Positions 1-9,988 of a DNA stretch of 64,000 nucleotides are shown piece after piece. The stretch spans positions 3,209,001-3,273,000 of the forward strand of contig NZ_LT634361.1 in assembly GCF_900119795.1 (NCBI RefSeq), in the 5' to 3' direction. The stretch comes from Tenacibaculum maritimum NCIMB 2154 (GTDB lineage: Bacteria; Bacteroidota; Bacteroidia; Flavobacteriales; Flavobacteriaceae). The notes beneath the pieces are model-generated. The model was not told where the DNA came from, did no database searches, and saw nothing but the letters and a program-made list of their open reading frames with translations. Position numbers and translations under genes: made by a program. Every line of letters starts with the position of its first letter. Positions within the stretch are counted from its first letter, which is position 1.

Positions 1-140
1 GAAAAAGTGTACATTTCCTCTAATTGAGAAATGGTAATAGGATTTGTCTTTATCTCTTGTTTTTCAAATCCTTCTATATTTAATTCTTTTAAAATTCGCC
101 TACAAGTATCACACGTTTGTAAAAAATAAACTTTCTTCAT
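1..140 (-). CDS. ArsC/Spx-family thioredoxin-fold protein, partial
   Basis: Only the first 46 codons are in the window; the gene runs off the left edge. The protein begins MKKVYFLQTCDTCRRILKEL, with a CxxC pair (Cys10, Cys13) right after the first beta strand. That is the layout of the arsenate-reductase-like/Spx/YffB family. Members reduce arsenate with glutathione or thioredoxin, or act as Spx-type regulators; the fragment cannot separate these. The start codon is at 138-140. It is divergent from the DinB-like gene and shares a short AT-rich intergenic region with it. The family call is fairly secure; the function is unknown. Confidence 0.75.
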   Translation of the reverse strand, partial: MKKVYFLQTCDTCRRILKELNIEGFEKQEIKTNPITISQLEEMYTF

Positions 141-162
141 TTTTATATAAATGTTTTAATAA

Positions 163-170
163 TATCTTTG
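163..170 (+). promoter_or_regulatory. -7 promoter box of the DinB-like gene
   Basis: TATCTTTG matches the Bacteroidota -7 consensus TAnnTTTG and lies 16 nt before the ATG at 187. I see no good TTG at -33, so this is a moderate call. Confidence 0.45.
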
Positions 171-186
171 GGCTAAAATAAAGAAA

Positions 187-642
187 ATGAACACACAATT
201 TGAAGTTTTAAAAAAATCACGTGAAATTGTTTTAAGCAAAATAGATAATTTATCATTAGAGCAACTTCATAAAACACCAGAAGGGTTTAAAAACAATATC
301 GCATGGAACCTTGCTCATTTAGTAGTTACTCAACAACTATTACATTACAAACTATCTGGGTTAAATTGCCTAGTTCCTGATGAGTTGATTGAGAAGTACA
401 GAAAAGGAACTGCTCCTTCAGAGACTTTTACTCAAGAAGAACTCAACGAGGTAAAAGAATTATTCTTAGGACTACCACAAACTCTAGAAGAAGATTATAA
501 TGCAGCTATATTTAAAAACTATCTTGGCTATACAACAAGTATGGATTTTAACCTAACGTCTATTGAAGACGCAATTGAATTCAACAATTTACATGAAGGA
601 ATTCATCTTGGAATTATAATGGCTTTGATAAAATTGGTCTAG
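187..642 (+). CDS. DinB-family protein (DinB_2 type)
   Basis: This 151-residue protein has the small four-helix-bundle profile of the DinB/YfiT superfamily. Three histidines that usually bind one divalent metal are visible: His44 in NLAHLVVTQ and His136/His140 in NNLHEGIHLG. Some relatives are thiol-dependent S-transferases (bacillithiol or mycothiol), but most are uncharacterised, so no substrate is assigned. A TAnnTTTG promoter box sits just upstream, and the trans-sulfuration enzyme gene follows 29 nt downstream on the same strand, so the two may be co-transcribed. Confidence 0.8.
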   Translation: MNTQFEVLKKSREIVLSKIDNLSLEQLHKTPEGFKNNIAWNLAHLVVTQQLLHYKLSGLNCLVPDELIEKYRKGTAPSETFTQEELNEVKELFLGLPQTLEEDYNAAIFKNYLGYTTSMDFNLTSIEDAIEFNNLHEGIHLGIIMALIKLV

Positions 643-671
643 CGCTGTAAATTAACAAATAAAGGAGGAAT

Positions 672-1820
672 ATGAAGTTTAATACAAAGACCATACATGG
701 AGGTCAAATACATGAACCTAGCACTGGTGCTATAATGCCTCCTATATTTCAAACGTCAACATACGCCAAATCTGATCCTGAAAAGCATCAACAATACCAA
801 TACTCTCGGGCTTCGAATCCTACAAGAACGGCTTTAGAAAACGCTTTTGCTGCTATAGAAAATGGAACTCACGGGTTTGCTTTTTCATCTGGTTTATCAG
901 CTATTGATGCTGTCTTGCGTTTGCTAAAACCAGGAGATGAAGTAATTACTGGGGATGATTTATATGGTGGAACTTATAGAATTTTCACCAAGATATTTCA
1001 AAAATATGGAGTCCGTTTTAAATTTGTAGATACTAGCTGTCCTAAAAATGTTTCAAGTGAAATATCTGACGCTACAAAATTAATTTGGCTAGAAACTCCT
1101 ACAAATCCATTAATGAAAATTGCTGATATCTCAGCTATTGTTAAATCTGTAAAAGCTATAAACCAAGACATTCTAGTTGCCGTTGACAATACCTTTGCTA
1201 CTCCTTATTTACAAAGACCTTTAGATTTGGGAGCTGATATCGTTATGCATTCTGCTACAAAATATTTAGCAGGTCATTCCGATTTAATCATGGGAGCTTT
1301 GGTTGTTAAAAACAATGAATTAGCTAAAGAATTACATTTTATGCAATTTGCTGCAGGCGCAATTGCTGGTCCAATGGATGCTTTTTTAGCCCTTCGAGGA
1401 ATAAAAACATTACATATTCGTATGCAGCGCCATTGCGAAAACGGAAAAGCCGTAGCTGATTTTTTGATACAACATCCTAAAGTTAACAAAGTATATTATC
1501 CTGGTTTAAAAGAGCATCCCAGTTTTGAAATTGCCAAAAAACAAATGAACGGCTATGGCGGAATGGTTTCCTTTGAATTAAAGGACAATAGCAAAGAAGC
1601 TACATTTACCTTTTTAAAAAACACTAAAATTTTCACCTTGGCTGAATCTTTAGGCGGTGTAGAAAGTTTAGTAAACCATCCAGCAACAATGGCGCATGCT
1701 TCGATTCCTAAATCAGAACGCTTAAAAATAGGAATTACAAATTCCTTAATAAGATTAAGCGTAGGCATTGAAGATATTGAAGATTTGTTAAGCGATCTTA
1801 ATCAAGCTTTAGCCAATTAG
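672..1820 (+). CDS. PLP-dependent trans-sulfuration enzyme (cystathionine gamma-synthase/lyase type)
   Basis: The 382-residue protein is a full-length Cys/Met-metabolism PLP enzyme (fold type I). Visible are the N-terminal TKTIHGG, YSRASNPTRTALE, ETPTNP, the PLP-contact VDNTFATP, and the Schiff-base lysine Lys197 in HSATKYLAGHSD. The family makes cystathionine from an activated homoserine and cysteine (MetB), or splits cystathionine to cysteine (gamma-lyase); sequence alone does not separate these. GGAGG ends only 3 nt before the ATG, notable in a phylum that rarely uses Shine-Dalgarno sites. Transcription probably ends at the hairpin just downstream, which it shares with the converging gene. 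Confidence 0.9.
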   Translation: MKFNTKTIHGGQIHEPSTGAIMPPIFQTSTYAKSDPEKHQQYQYSRASNPTRTALENAFAAIENGTHGFAFSSGLSAIDAVLRLLKPGDEVITGDDLYGGTYRIFTKIFQKYGVRFKFVDTSCPKNVSSEISDATKLIWLETPTNPLMKIADISAIVKSVKAINQDILVAVDNTFATPYLQRPLDLGADIVMHSATKYLAGHSDLIMGALVVKNNELAKELHFMQFAAGAIAGPMDAFLALRGIKTLHIRMQRHCENGKAVADFLIQHPKVNKVYYPGLKEHPSFEIAKKQMNGYGGMVSFELKDNSKEATFTFLKNTKIFTLAESLGGVESLVNHPATMAHASIPKSERLKIGITNSLIRLSVGIEDIEDLLSDLNQALAN

Positions 1821-1831
1821 ACTTGCGATAT

Positions 1832-1863
1832 AACATGGTTAAAAGCAAGCTCTTAACCATGTT
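1832..1863. terminator. Bidirectional terminator between converging genes
   Basis: Perfect 11-bp inverted repeat AACATGGTTAA / TTAACCATGTT (1832-1842 and 1853-1863) with a 10-nt loop, followed by AATTTTT. It overlaps the stop codon of the minus-strand gene. Confidence 0.7.
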
Positions 1864-2215
1864 AATTTTTACATAAATCCTTTAAATAATCTGATAAGTT
1901 TAGCTGAAAAAGAGTTCCTGACAACAAATCCTCTATTAATTCTAACTCATTCAAACTTACCGCCATGCTAACTTTTCCAGATGGTGTTTTTAGCAAAATA
2001 GATCTACAAAATCTTCCTGCCTCACAAGTACTACACCTCTCCTGTAATTTTGCTTCTAAAATATACTTATTAAAATATTCAATCTCTTGAGTAGTGAGAT
2101 GAAAACCAATATCTTTAAAAATAATTTGAACTTTTTCCGAATAGTTTCTATCTCTCCAAAAGAAAGAAATTCCTATCTCATTATTATATACTCTTTTAAT
2201 ATTCTCCATAATCAA
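1862..2215 (-). CDS. Conserved small protein with CxxC-x5-C motif, unknown function
   Basis: The 117-residue product has no signal peptide or membrane segment. Its core reads VQIIFKDIGFHLTTQEIEYFNKYI, then a cysteine cluster (RCSTCEAGRFC), then a leucine-rich tail. The layout recalls a small family common in Flavobacteriia and tentatively DUF6686-like; I am not certain. The cysteines suggest metal binding or a redox role. The strongest clue is upstream: a perfect 7-1-7 palindrome of Fur-family style lies over its -7 box, which would make it a metal- or peroxide-responsive gene. An alternative start, MENIKR, lies two codons in. Confidence 0.7.
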   Translation of the reverse strand: MIMENIKRVYNNEIGISFFWRDRNYSEKVQIIFKDIGFHLTTQEIEYFNKYILEAKLQERCSTCEAGRFCRSILLKTPSGKVSMAVSLNELELIEDLLSGTLFQLNLSDYLKDLCKN

Positions 2216-2289
2216 ATTAGTTAGAATCTAAATTAGCTCTTAAAACTTTGCTTCTTTTATGAAGTTTTAAAACCTAAAATAGCACCAAA

Positions 2290-2333
2290 CAAATATATAA
2301 TTTTATTTAGAATAATTCTAAATAAAATTATAT
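2290..2333 (-). promoter_or_regulatory. Promoter with overlapping 39-nt palindrome (candidate Fur/PerR-type operator)
   Basis: On the minus strand a TATATTTG box (TAnnTTTG) lies at 2290-2297, serving the 117-residue gene. A perfect palindrome spans 2295-2333: 19-nt arms around one central A, with core TTAGAAT-A-ATTCTAA. This is the 7-1-7 geometry of Fur-family boxes, for example the PerR box TTATAAT-N-ATTATAA. It covers the -7 box edge and the whole -33 region. It also overlaps the recJ stop codon (2328-2330), so a role as the recJ terminator is the main alternative. Confidence 0.55.
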
Positions 2334-4013
2334 TAAATCTTTCAACACTAATTGAATGGATGTATTGCCATTCCATGTATTTTCATCAAGAGAATATACA
2401 ATATCAAAATCATTTTCAACATTCTCTATCTTACTTCCCAATCCAAATCCAATCGCATTATATGTTTTCTGATTTGCTCCATAAATAATATTTAATTTTA
2501 GATGTGCTTTATCAGCTCCCACCTGTTTTCCATATCCATTATCTCTTACAGAACTCGTTTTAAAAACGGGCTTCATGTTTTGAGGTCCAAATGGAGCCAT
2601 TTGCTGTAAAATTCTATAAAACTTTGGTGATATTTCAGACAATTCAAGTTCTGAGTCAATTAAAATCTCAGGAATGAGTAATTCTTTATGGATGGTACTT
2701 TTCACTACTTCCTCAAATTTCGATTTAAAACCTTCGTATTGCTCTGGTAATAACGTCAAACCAGCAGCATATTTATGTCCTCCAAACTGTTCTATAAACT
2801 CAGTACATTGCTCCAACGCATTATACACGTCAAAACCTTTAACCGATCTGGCAGAAGCTGCTAATTTGTTTCCACTTTTCGTAAAAACTAAGGTAGGCCT
2901 ATAATAAGTTTCTATCAATCTAGAAGCAACAATACCTATCACTCCTTTATGCCAACTCTTATCAAAAACAACTGTTGTAAACTTTTCTTGCTCTTTATTT
3001 TCTTTTATTTGTAATAAAGCTTCTTCGGTAATTTTTTTATCTAACTCTTTTCTATCAACATTAAACTTTTCTATAGCAGTAGCAAATTCAATAGCCATTT
3101 CAAGATTCATTTCCGTTAATAACTCAACGGCATAATTTCCATGTTTCATTCTTCCAGCTGCATTTATCCTCGGAGCTATCGTAAAAACAACATCTGTAAT
3201 TGTAAGCTTGCCTCTATTTAATTGTTGAATTATCGCTTTAAAACCATTTCTAGGCGCTGTATTTATAACTTCCAATCCGAAATGAGCAAGCACTCTATTT
3301 TCTCCTGTCATAGGAACAATATCTGCTGCTATAGCCGTTGCTACTAAATCTAAATACGGGATTAAATCTTCAATTGATTCCCCTTTATCTTGCCCTAGTG
3401 CTTGAATTAACTTAAATCCGACTCCACAACCACATAATTCATTATATGGATAATTACAATCCAATTGCTTCGGATTCAGAACAGCTATTGCTTTAGGTAT
3501 TTCCTTTCCTGGTTTATGATGGTCACAAATTATAAAATCAATATTCTTTTCACTTGCATATGTTACTTTATCTATTGCTTTGATACCGCAATCTAAAGCT
3601 ATTATTAATGAAAAACCATTATCATCGGCAAAATCAATCCCTTTATAGGAAACCCCGTAACCTTCTTCGTATCTATCTGGTATGTAAGTAGCTACATTAG
3701 GATACGTTGCTCTTAAATATGACGAAAGCAAAGACACCGCAGTGGTTCCATCTACATCATAATCACCATATACCAAAATATTTTCATGGTTCGCTATTGC
3801 TCTTTTAATACGCTGAACAGCTACTTCCATATCCTTCATTAAAAAAGGATCATGCAAATCAGTCAAAGAAGGCCTAAAAAAAAGCTTTGCTTCATTAAAA
3901 TTTGAAATACCACGCTGCACCAATATTGTTGCTAGTGTTTTATCTATAGACAAATCTTTTGCCAATGCTACTACTTTTTCTACATCTGGTTTAGGTTTTA
4001 AGGTCCAACGCAT
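2328..4013 (-). CDS. recJ: Single-stranded-DNA-specific 5'-3' exonuclease RecJ
   Basis: This 561-residue protein has the standard RecJ architecture. The DHH domain carries GDYDVDGTTAVSLL and the family motif CDHHKPG. The DHHA1 domain carries INAAGRMKHGN and GGHKYAAGLTL, followed by the C-terminal OB-type domain. It degrades single-stranded DNA 5' to 3' with Mn2+ or Mg2+ in recombination and mismatch or base-excision repair. Length is normal and no catalytic motif is missing. The OsmC gene ends 12 nt before its start on the same strand, so the two probably share a transcript. Confidence 0.96.
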   Translation of the reverse strand: MRWTLKPKPDVEKVVALAKDLSIDKTLATILVQRGISNFNEAKLFFRPSLTDLHDPFLMKDMEVAVQRIKRAIANHENILVYGDYDVDGTTAVSLLSSYLRATYPNVATYIPDRYEEGYGVSYKGIDFADDNGFSLIIALDCGIKAIDKVTYASEKNIDFIICDHHKPGKEIPKAIAVLNPKQLDCNYPYNELCGCGVGFKLIQALGQDKGESIEDLIPYLDLVATAIAADIVPMTGENRVLAHFGLEVINTAPRNGFKAIIQQLNRGKLTITDVVFTIAPRINAAGRMKHGNYAVELLTEMNLEMAIEFATAIEKFNVDRKELDKKITEEALLQIKENKEQEKFTTVVFDKSWHKGVIGIVASRLIETYYRPTLVFTKSGNKLAASARSVKGFDVYNALEQCTEFIEQFGGHKYAAGLTLLPEQYEGFKSKFEEVVKSTIHKELLIPEILIDSELELSEISPKFYRILQQMAPFGPQNMKPVFKTSSVRDNGYGKQVGADKAHLKLNIIYGANQKTYNAIGFGLGSKIENVENDFDIVYSLDENTWNGNTSIQLVLKDLI

Positions 4014-4025
4014 AACATTTTATTA

Positions 4026-4451
4026 CTATTTTTCATGAAAATTAACTGTTGTTTTTATTTTAGCAAACTGCCGAAACATTTCCATTACTCCACAATATTT
4101 TTCTATAGATAATTTTACTGCTTTATTAATTTTTGATTGCTGTAAATCATTCCCATAAAAATGATAATCAACAGTAACTGTATGATAAAATTTTGGGTGC
4201 TCCTCTGTTAACTCTCCTGTGACTTCAATTTTAAAATCATCAATTATAACACGCATTTTTTTTAACAGAGGGATAATATCTAATCCTGAGCATCCTGCCA
4301 AAGAGGATAGCATCATTGCCTTGGGTCTTAATCCCATATTATTTCCTCCGTTATCGCCATTTGTATCTATGCTTATTGTATGACCGCTAGGATTATCACT
4401 TTCAAATTGCATACCTTGCTTCCAAATGGTGGTCACTGTATTCGTTATCAT
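4026..4451 (-). CDS. OsmC/Ohr-family protein
   Basis: The 141-residue product has the OsmC fold with both redox cysteines: Cys54 in LAGCSGLD and Cys120 in KYCGVMEMF. The family reduces organic hydroperoxides or fatty-acid peroxides in the cytoplasm through the cysteine pair. The motifs fit the YhfA-like OsmC subgroup, in which substrates are poorly known. It is the first gene of a probable two-gene unit with recJ and is divergent from the AhpD-like gene, another thiol-peroxidase-type protein. Confidence 0.88.
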   Translation of the reverse strand: MITNTVTTIWKQGMQFESDNPSGHTISIDTNGDNGGNNMGLRPKAMMLSSLAGCSGLDIIPLLKKMRVIIDDFKIEVTGELTEEHPKFYHTVTVDYHFYGNDLQQSKINKAVKLSIEKYCGVMEMFRQFAKIKTTVNFHEK

Positions 4452-4515
4452 ATTTTAAATATTTTTTGTTTCTTGCAATGTTTAACGACAAATTTACTTA
4501 ATAAAAATACAATAT

Positions 4516-5106
4516 ATGCCACTAGTAGAACCATTATCAGCTGATCATGATAAAGAAACTAAAGAATTAGCAACTTTTTTTAATGAAACATTAGGCTTTT
4601 GCCCTAATTCTGTATTGACTATGCAGCACAGGCCTGCTATTTCAAAAGCTTTTATTAATTTAAACAAAGCCGTTATGGCTAATAAAGGACGTGTTTCTTC
4701 TTCTTTAAAACGAATGATTGCTTGGGTTTCCAGCAACGCTACAGGATGTAGGTACTGCCAAGCTCATGCTATTCGCGCCGCAGAACGCTATGGAGCAGAA
4801 CAAGCACAATTAGATAATATTTGGGAATATAGAACTCATCCTTCTTTTTCAGAAGCTGAGCGTGTTGCCTTAGATTTCTCTTTGGCTGCCTCAATGATTC
4901 CAAATGCTGTAGATGAAGCATTAAATAAGCGCTTACATACTTATTGGAACGATGGTGAAATTGTTGAAATGCTTGGTGTAATATCTTTATTTGGTTATTT
5001 AAACAGATGGAATGACTCTATGGGAACTCGCATTGAGGATGGTGCTGTAGAAAGTGGAGAAGAATATCTCGGTAAACACGGATGGAATAAAGGAAAACAC
5101 ATCTAA
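4516..5106 (+). CDS. Carboxymuconolactone decarboxylase/AhpD-like protein
   Basis: The 196-residue all-helical protein contains GCRYCQAHAIRAAERYG, i.e. Cys78-x2-Cys81-x2-His84, the active site of the AhpD-like/peroxidase-related family. Such proteins use the dithiol to reduce peroxides or support peroxiredoxins; some relatives are decarboxylases. No lipoyl-enzyme partner is nearby, so the electron source is unknown. A strong hairpin terminator follows immediately. Confidence 0.85.
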   Translation: MPLVEPLSADHDKETKELATFFNETLGFCPNSVLTMQHRPAISKAFINLNKAVMANKGRVSSSLKRMIAWVSSNATGCRYCQAHAIRAAERYGAEQAQLDNIWEYRTHPSFSEAERVALDFSLAASMIPNAVDEALNKRLHTYWNDGEIVEMLGVISLFGYLNRWNDSMGTRIEDGAVESGEEYLGKHGWNKGKHI

Positions 5107-5121
5107 CCACGATCAAAAAAA

Positions 5122-5150
5122 AACCGTTAAACTAAATTTGTTTAACGGTT
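5122..5150. terminator. Bidirectional terminator between AhpD-like gene and atpC
   Basis: Inverted repeat AACCGTTAAAC / GTTTAACGGTT (5122-5132, 5140-5150) with A-rich sequence on the left and T-rich on the right, so it can stop transcription in both directions. Confidence 0.85.
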
Positions 5151-5176
5151 TTTTTATCTTCTTCGAAAGACAACTA

Positions 5177-5470
5177 TTAATCAGCTAAAACAATAACTTT
5201 ATTGCCTTTCATTTCTAACGTTCCAGATTTTATAGCTAGCGTTAATATCTTGTCATCATCGGCATGTGGAACAATATGCCCACTTAAGTCATCAAATTTA
5301 CCATGCTCTTGTGTGTGCACATGAATCTTAACAGTTCCTTGGGTTAAAATAGACACGATAGGTGCGTGATTATTCAACATTTGGAATTCTCCATTTATTC
5401 CTGGTACAGCCACAGAATCAACTTCTGATGAAAATAATACGGCCTCTGGTGTTACAATTTCTAAAAACAT
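5177..5470 (-). CDS. atpC: ATP synthase F1 epsilon subunit
   Basis: The 97-residue protein begins MFLEIVTPEAVLFSSEVDSVAVPGINGEF in sense and contains LNNHAPIVSIL, the beta-sandwich signature of F1 epsilon. It is short, as in Bacteroidota: the C-terminal helical hairpin that inhibits ATPase in other bacteria is largely missing. It belongs to the central stalk of the cytoplasmic F1 head and couples c-ring rotation to catalysis. It directly follows atpD (55 nt gap) and is co-transcribed with it. Confidence 0.95.
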   Translation of the reverse strand: MFLEIVTPEAVLFSSEVDSVAVPGINGEFQMLNNHAPIVSILTQGTVKIHVHTQEHGKFDDLSGHIVPHADDDKILTLAIKSGTLEMKGNKVIVLAD

Positions 5471-5525
5471 ATTTTTTAGTTTTTAATCTTTCGTTTTTAA
5501 TTATTAAGATAACCCAAAACTTATT

Positions 5526-7049
<1,524 letters not shown>

Positions 7050-7099
7050 TTAAAGTTATTTATTTTATTGAATGAGTTTTACCTCATCTTTTCAAGGTG

Positions 7100-7107
7100 C
7101 AAAGGTA
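7100..7107 (-). promoter_or_regulatory. -7 promoter box of atpD-atpC
   Basis: Read on the minus strand this is TACCTTTG, matching TAnnTTTG, 63 nt before the atpD start. No matching TTTG lies at the expected -33 distance. Confidence 0.4.
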
Positions 7108-7190
7108 ATTTTTTTATAACAATATAAAAAGTCTTTTAGCTTATTTTTCATTACAGCTCTTTTTCTACTTTTAAATATCTTTTTAACAGA

Positions 7191-7217
7191 AAAAGCCTCG
7201 CAATTAGCGAGGCTTTT
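7191..7217 (-). terminator. Terminator of the OmpA-TSP3 gene
   Basis: Perfect 11-bp inverted repeat AAAAGCCTCGC / GCGAGGCTTTT (7191-7201, 7207-7217) with a 5-nt loop, 26 nt past the stop codon. The GCCTCGC stem recurs at 39171 and, less perfectly, at 25501. Confidence 0.85.
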
Positions 7218-7242
7218 ATAATATGAATATTTCGGAATTAAA

Positions 7243-8619
7243 TTATTTTTTCTTTACTAATTTAATCTCAACACGTCTATTTTCAGCTCTACCAGCTCTT
7301 GTTTTATTAGAAGCAATAGGGTACTCTTCTCCAAATCCAACAGAAGATAATCTGCTTGAAGAAATTCCTCCTTTACCTGTTAAATAATCTAATACTGCTT
7401 TAGCTCTTTTATCAGATAATCTTTGATTAGAAGCAGCTGGACCTTGGCTATCAGTATGTCCTTGAATACTGAAGTTAGCATCTGGGTATTCTTTCATGAT
7501 AGTAGCAATTAAGTCTAATTTACCTTTAACTCCTGGTCTGAATGAATTTCTTCCTGAGTTGAAGTAAATTGCTCTTGCAAAATCATTTAACTTTTTAGTA
7601 GCCTCTTCAGTAATTACCTCTACTACTGGACATCCATTGTTTGAAGCAACACCTGCTACTTTTGGACACTTATCAACGTTGTCTAAAACACCATCTTTAT
7701 CAGCATCTCCCCAAGGGCATCCTCCATTTTCAGCTGGACCAGCTTCTTGTGGACATTTGTCTTTGTTATCAGCGATACCATCTTTGTCCGCATCAGGACA
7801 TCCATTCATAGCTTTTGTTCCTTTTGCATTTGGACAAGCATCATCTTTATCAGCAATACCATCTCCATCTGTATCAGGACATCCATTTAATGCAGCTAAA
7901 CCTGCTACTTCTGGACAAGCATCTTCAGAATCCTTAACTCCATCTTTATCAGCATCAGGACACCCATTGAATTCTTTTAAACCTGCTACTTCTGGACAAG
8001 CATCTTCTTTATCATAGATTCCATCTCCATCTGTATCTTTACCTCCAAATTTGAATACTAAACCAATTGAATGTTGAAATACATCTCTACCTGTATGTTC
8101 AAAACCGTGCTTATATCCTGACTGGAAGTTTAAACCTAAGTTATCATTAAACCAAGTATTAAAACCAGCTGCACCAATTAAAACACCATCACCTTCGCTA
8201 TCAATAGACTGGTAACCACCACCTAAAGCAACATAAGGATCAAACCATCCTGTTTGCCCTACTAAGTTGTTTAAATCGTACTTTACGATTGCATCGATAG
8301 AATAATATAATGCATCTGCATCATTTTTTCTTAATACTGTTTTAACCTTATTTAAAGAACCAGCTAACTGTAAAGAAAATCCAGAATCTAAATATTTATC
8401 AACAGTAATTCTAGAAATAGAAGGCAACGTATTGTCTCCCCACTCCGTAGTTCCAACATAATCTTTTAAGATGTCTCCAGCATTGTTTGAGTAAGTTCTT
8501 ACATCTACTGTGTTAACACCAAAACCTACTACCCAAGGATTATCAGAATCCTGTGCATTTACGCTGCTTACTGTTGCTAACGCAAATAAAGCTATCACAG
8601 CTAATTTGATTTGTTTCAT
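7243..8619 (-). CDS. OmpA-family outer-membrane protein with TSP3 repeats
   Basis: The 458-residue protein has a signal peptide (cut after VNAQ), an eight-strand-like N-terminal barrel to about residue 190, about five Asp-rich TSP3 repeats of the form DxDxDGxxDxxDxCP (residues about 194-330), and a C-terminal OmpA domain ([13 protein letters not shown], then RRVEIKL). The barrel anchors it in the outer membrane, the repeats are calcium-binding in relatives, and the OmpA domain binds peptidoglycan. This is the layout of the abundant major OMPs of Flavobacteriia. A textbook promoter lies upstream and a strong terminator downstream, so it is a single highly expressed unit. Confidence 0.93.
   Translation of the reverse strand: MKQIKLAVIALFALATVSSVNAQDSDNPWVVGFGVNTVDVRTYSNNAGDILKDYVGTTEWGDNTLPSISRITVDKYLDSGFSLQLAGSLNKVKTVLRKNDADALYYSIDAIVKYDLNNLVGQTGWFDPYVALGGGYQSIDSEGDGVLIGAAGFNTWFNDNLGLNFQSGYKHGFEHTGRDVFQHSIGLVFKFGGKDTDGDGIYDKEDACPEVAGLKEFNGCPDADKDGVKDSEDACPEVAGLAALNGCPDTDGDGIADKDDACPNAKGTKAMNGCPDADKDGIADNKDKCPQEAGPAENGGCPWGDADKDGVLDNVDKCPKVAGVASNNGCPVVEVITEEATKKLNDFARAIYFNSGRNSFRPGVKGKLDLIATIMKEYPDANFSIQGHTDSQGPAASNQRLSDKRAKAVLDYLTGKGGISSSRLSSVGFGEEYPIASNKTRAGRAENRRVEIKLVKKK
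7626..8040 (-). repeat. Tandem TSP3 calcium-binding repeat block in the OmpA-like gene
   Basis: About five coding repeats of roughly 22-27 codons, each ending in a conserved Gly-Cys-Pro turn with the spacing DACPEVAG / DKCPKVAG. The repetition also creates a long open frame on the opposite strand that is not a gene. Confidence 0.8.
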
Positions 8620-8659
8620 TATTAAAAATTTAAATTAAAAGTTCGTTATTTATAATAGG

Positions 8660-8690
8660 CAAAAGTAACTTCTTAAAACTTATTACCAAA
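8660..8690 (-). promoter_or_regulatory. Consensus promoter of the OmpA-TSP3 gene
   Basis: On the minus strand TTTG (8687-8690), a 19-nt spacer, then TACTTTTG (8660-8667). This matches the Bacteroidota consensus TTTG-N19-TAnnTTTG, 40 nt before the start codon. Confidence 0.75.
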
Positions 8691-8737
8691 GACAAATCTA
8701 CAAAAACTTGGTAAATAAGCAAGTTTTTATCATCTTT

Positions 8738-9934
8738 CTATCTTATCACTCCTAAATCTTTTCCTACAGAGGTAAAGGCTTTTATAGCCTTATCCAAATG
8801 CTCTTTTTCATGTGCAGCAGATAATTGTACCCTAATTCTCGCCTTCTCTTTTGGAACAACAGGATAAAAGAACCCTATCACATAAATTCCTTTATCTAAT
8901 AATTTATTAGCCATGGTTTGTGCCAGTTTAGCATCATATAACATTACTGGAACAATTGCAGCATCTGCTCCAACCAAATCAAAACCTGCCTTTTCCATTT
9001 CTGAACGAAAATAAATAGTATTCTGCTCTAACTTATCTCTTAACGAAGTATCTTCTGACAATAAATCAAATACTTTTAACGAGGCTCCCACAATTGCTGG
9101 GGCTAGTGAATTTGAAAATAAATATGGACGAGAACGTTGACGTAATATCTCTATAATTTCTTTTTTTCCTGTAGTATAACCTCCCATAGCACCTCCTAGT
9201 GCTTTTCCTAAGGTTCCTGTTACAATATCAACACGCCCCATAACATTTTTTAGTTCTAAAGTTCCACGGCCAGTTTTCCCTATAAAACCTGCTGCGTGAC
9301 ATTCATCTACCATCACTAACGCATCATACTTATCTGCTAAATCACATATCTGATCAAGCTTAGCTACAATACCGTCCATAGAAAAAACACCATCTGTAAC
9401 AATAATTTTAAAACGGTGACCTTCTTTATTAGCTGCAATTAATTGCTTTTCTAATGAAGCCATATCATTATTATCATAACGATAGCGAGCAGCCTTACAT
9501 AAACGAACACCATCTATAATAGAGGCATGATTTAAACTGTCAGAAATGATGGCATCTTCTTTGGTTAATAGTGGTTCAAAAACGCCCCCATTAGCATCAA
9601 AAGCTGCTGCATATAATATAGTATCTTCTGTTTGATAAAAATCAGCTATCTTCCTTTCTAATTTCTTGTGAATATCTTGCGTTCCACAAATAAACCTAAC
9701 AGATGACATTCCAAAGCCATATGTATCCATTGCATCCTTAGCTGCTTGAATCACTTCTGGATGATTTGATAATCCTAAATAATTATTTGCACAAAAATTA
9801 ATTACCTCTTCTCCTGTTGAAATTTTTATCACTGCATCTTGTGAAGATGTAATAATCCTTTCTTCTTTATACAATCCTGCATTTTTTATCTCTTGAATCT
9901 CTTCTTGCAGCTGTTCTTTTATTTTTCCGTACAT
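8738..9934 (-). CDS. kbl: Glycine C-acetyltransferase (2-amino-3-ketobutyrate CoA ligase)
   Basis: The 398-residue protein is an alpha-oxoamine synthase of normal length. It shows [43 protein letters not shown] and the PLP lysine in [16 protein letters not shown]. It converts glycine and acetyl-CoA to 2-amino-3-ketobutyrate, or works in reverse in threonine breakdown. The close relative 8-amino-7-oxononanoate synthase is less likely given the SSVRFICGT motif. No threonine dehydrogenase gene is adjacent. It has its own consensus promoter, partly inside the 3' end of the upstream helicase gene. Confidence 0.93.
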   Translation of the reverse strand: MYGKIKEQLQEEIQEIKNAGLYKEERIITSSQDAVIKISTGEEVINFCANNYLGLSNHPEVIQAAKDAMDTYGFGMSSVRFICGTQDIHKKLERKIADFYQTEDTILYAAAFDANGGVFEPLLTKEDAIISDSLNHASIIDGVRLCKAARYRYDNNDMASLEKQLIAANKEGHRFKIIVTDGVFSMDGIVAKLDQICDLADKYDALVMVDECHAAGFIGKTGRGTLELKNVMGRVDIVTGTLGKALGGAMGGYTTGKKEIIEILRQRSRPYLFSNSLAPAIVGASLKVFDLLSEDTSLRDKLEQNTIYFRSEMEKAGFDLVGADAAIVPVMLYDAKLAQTMANKLLDKGIYVIGFFYPVVPKEKARIRVQLSAAHEKEHLDKAIKAFTSVGKDLGVIR

Positions 9935-9957
9935 ATTGCTTATTTTATATAAAAGGT

Positions 9958-9988
9958 CAAAGTTAATTTTTAAACTTCTTCAACCAAA
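9958..9988 (-). promoter_or_regulatory. Consensus promoter of kbl
   Basis: On the minus strand TTTG (9985-9988), a 19-nt spacer, then TAACTTTG (9958-9965). The -33 element lies inside the last codons of the helicase gene, so kbl need not depend on read-through. Confidence 0.7.

Noticed and set aside
7637..8017. Long plus-strand open frame opposite the OmpA gene
   Set aside because: It is the mirror of the TSP3 repeats; its repetitive Ser/Pro-rich translation has no family character.
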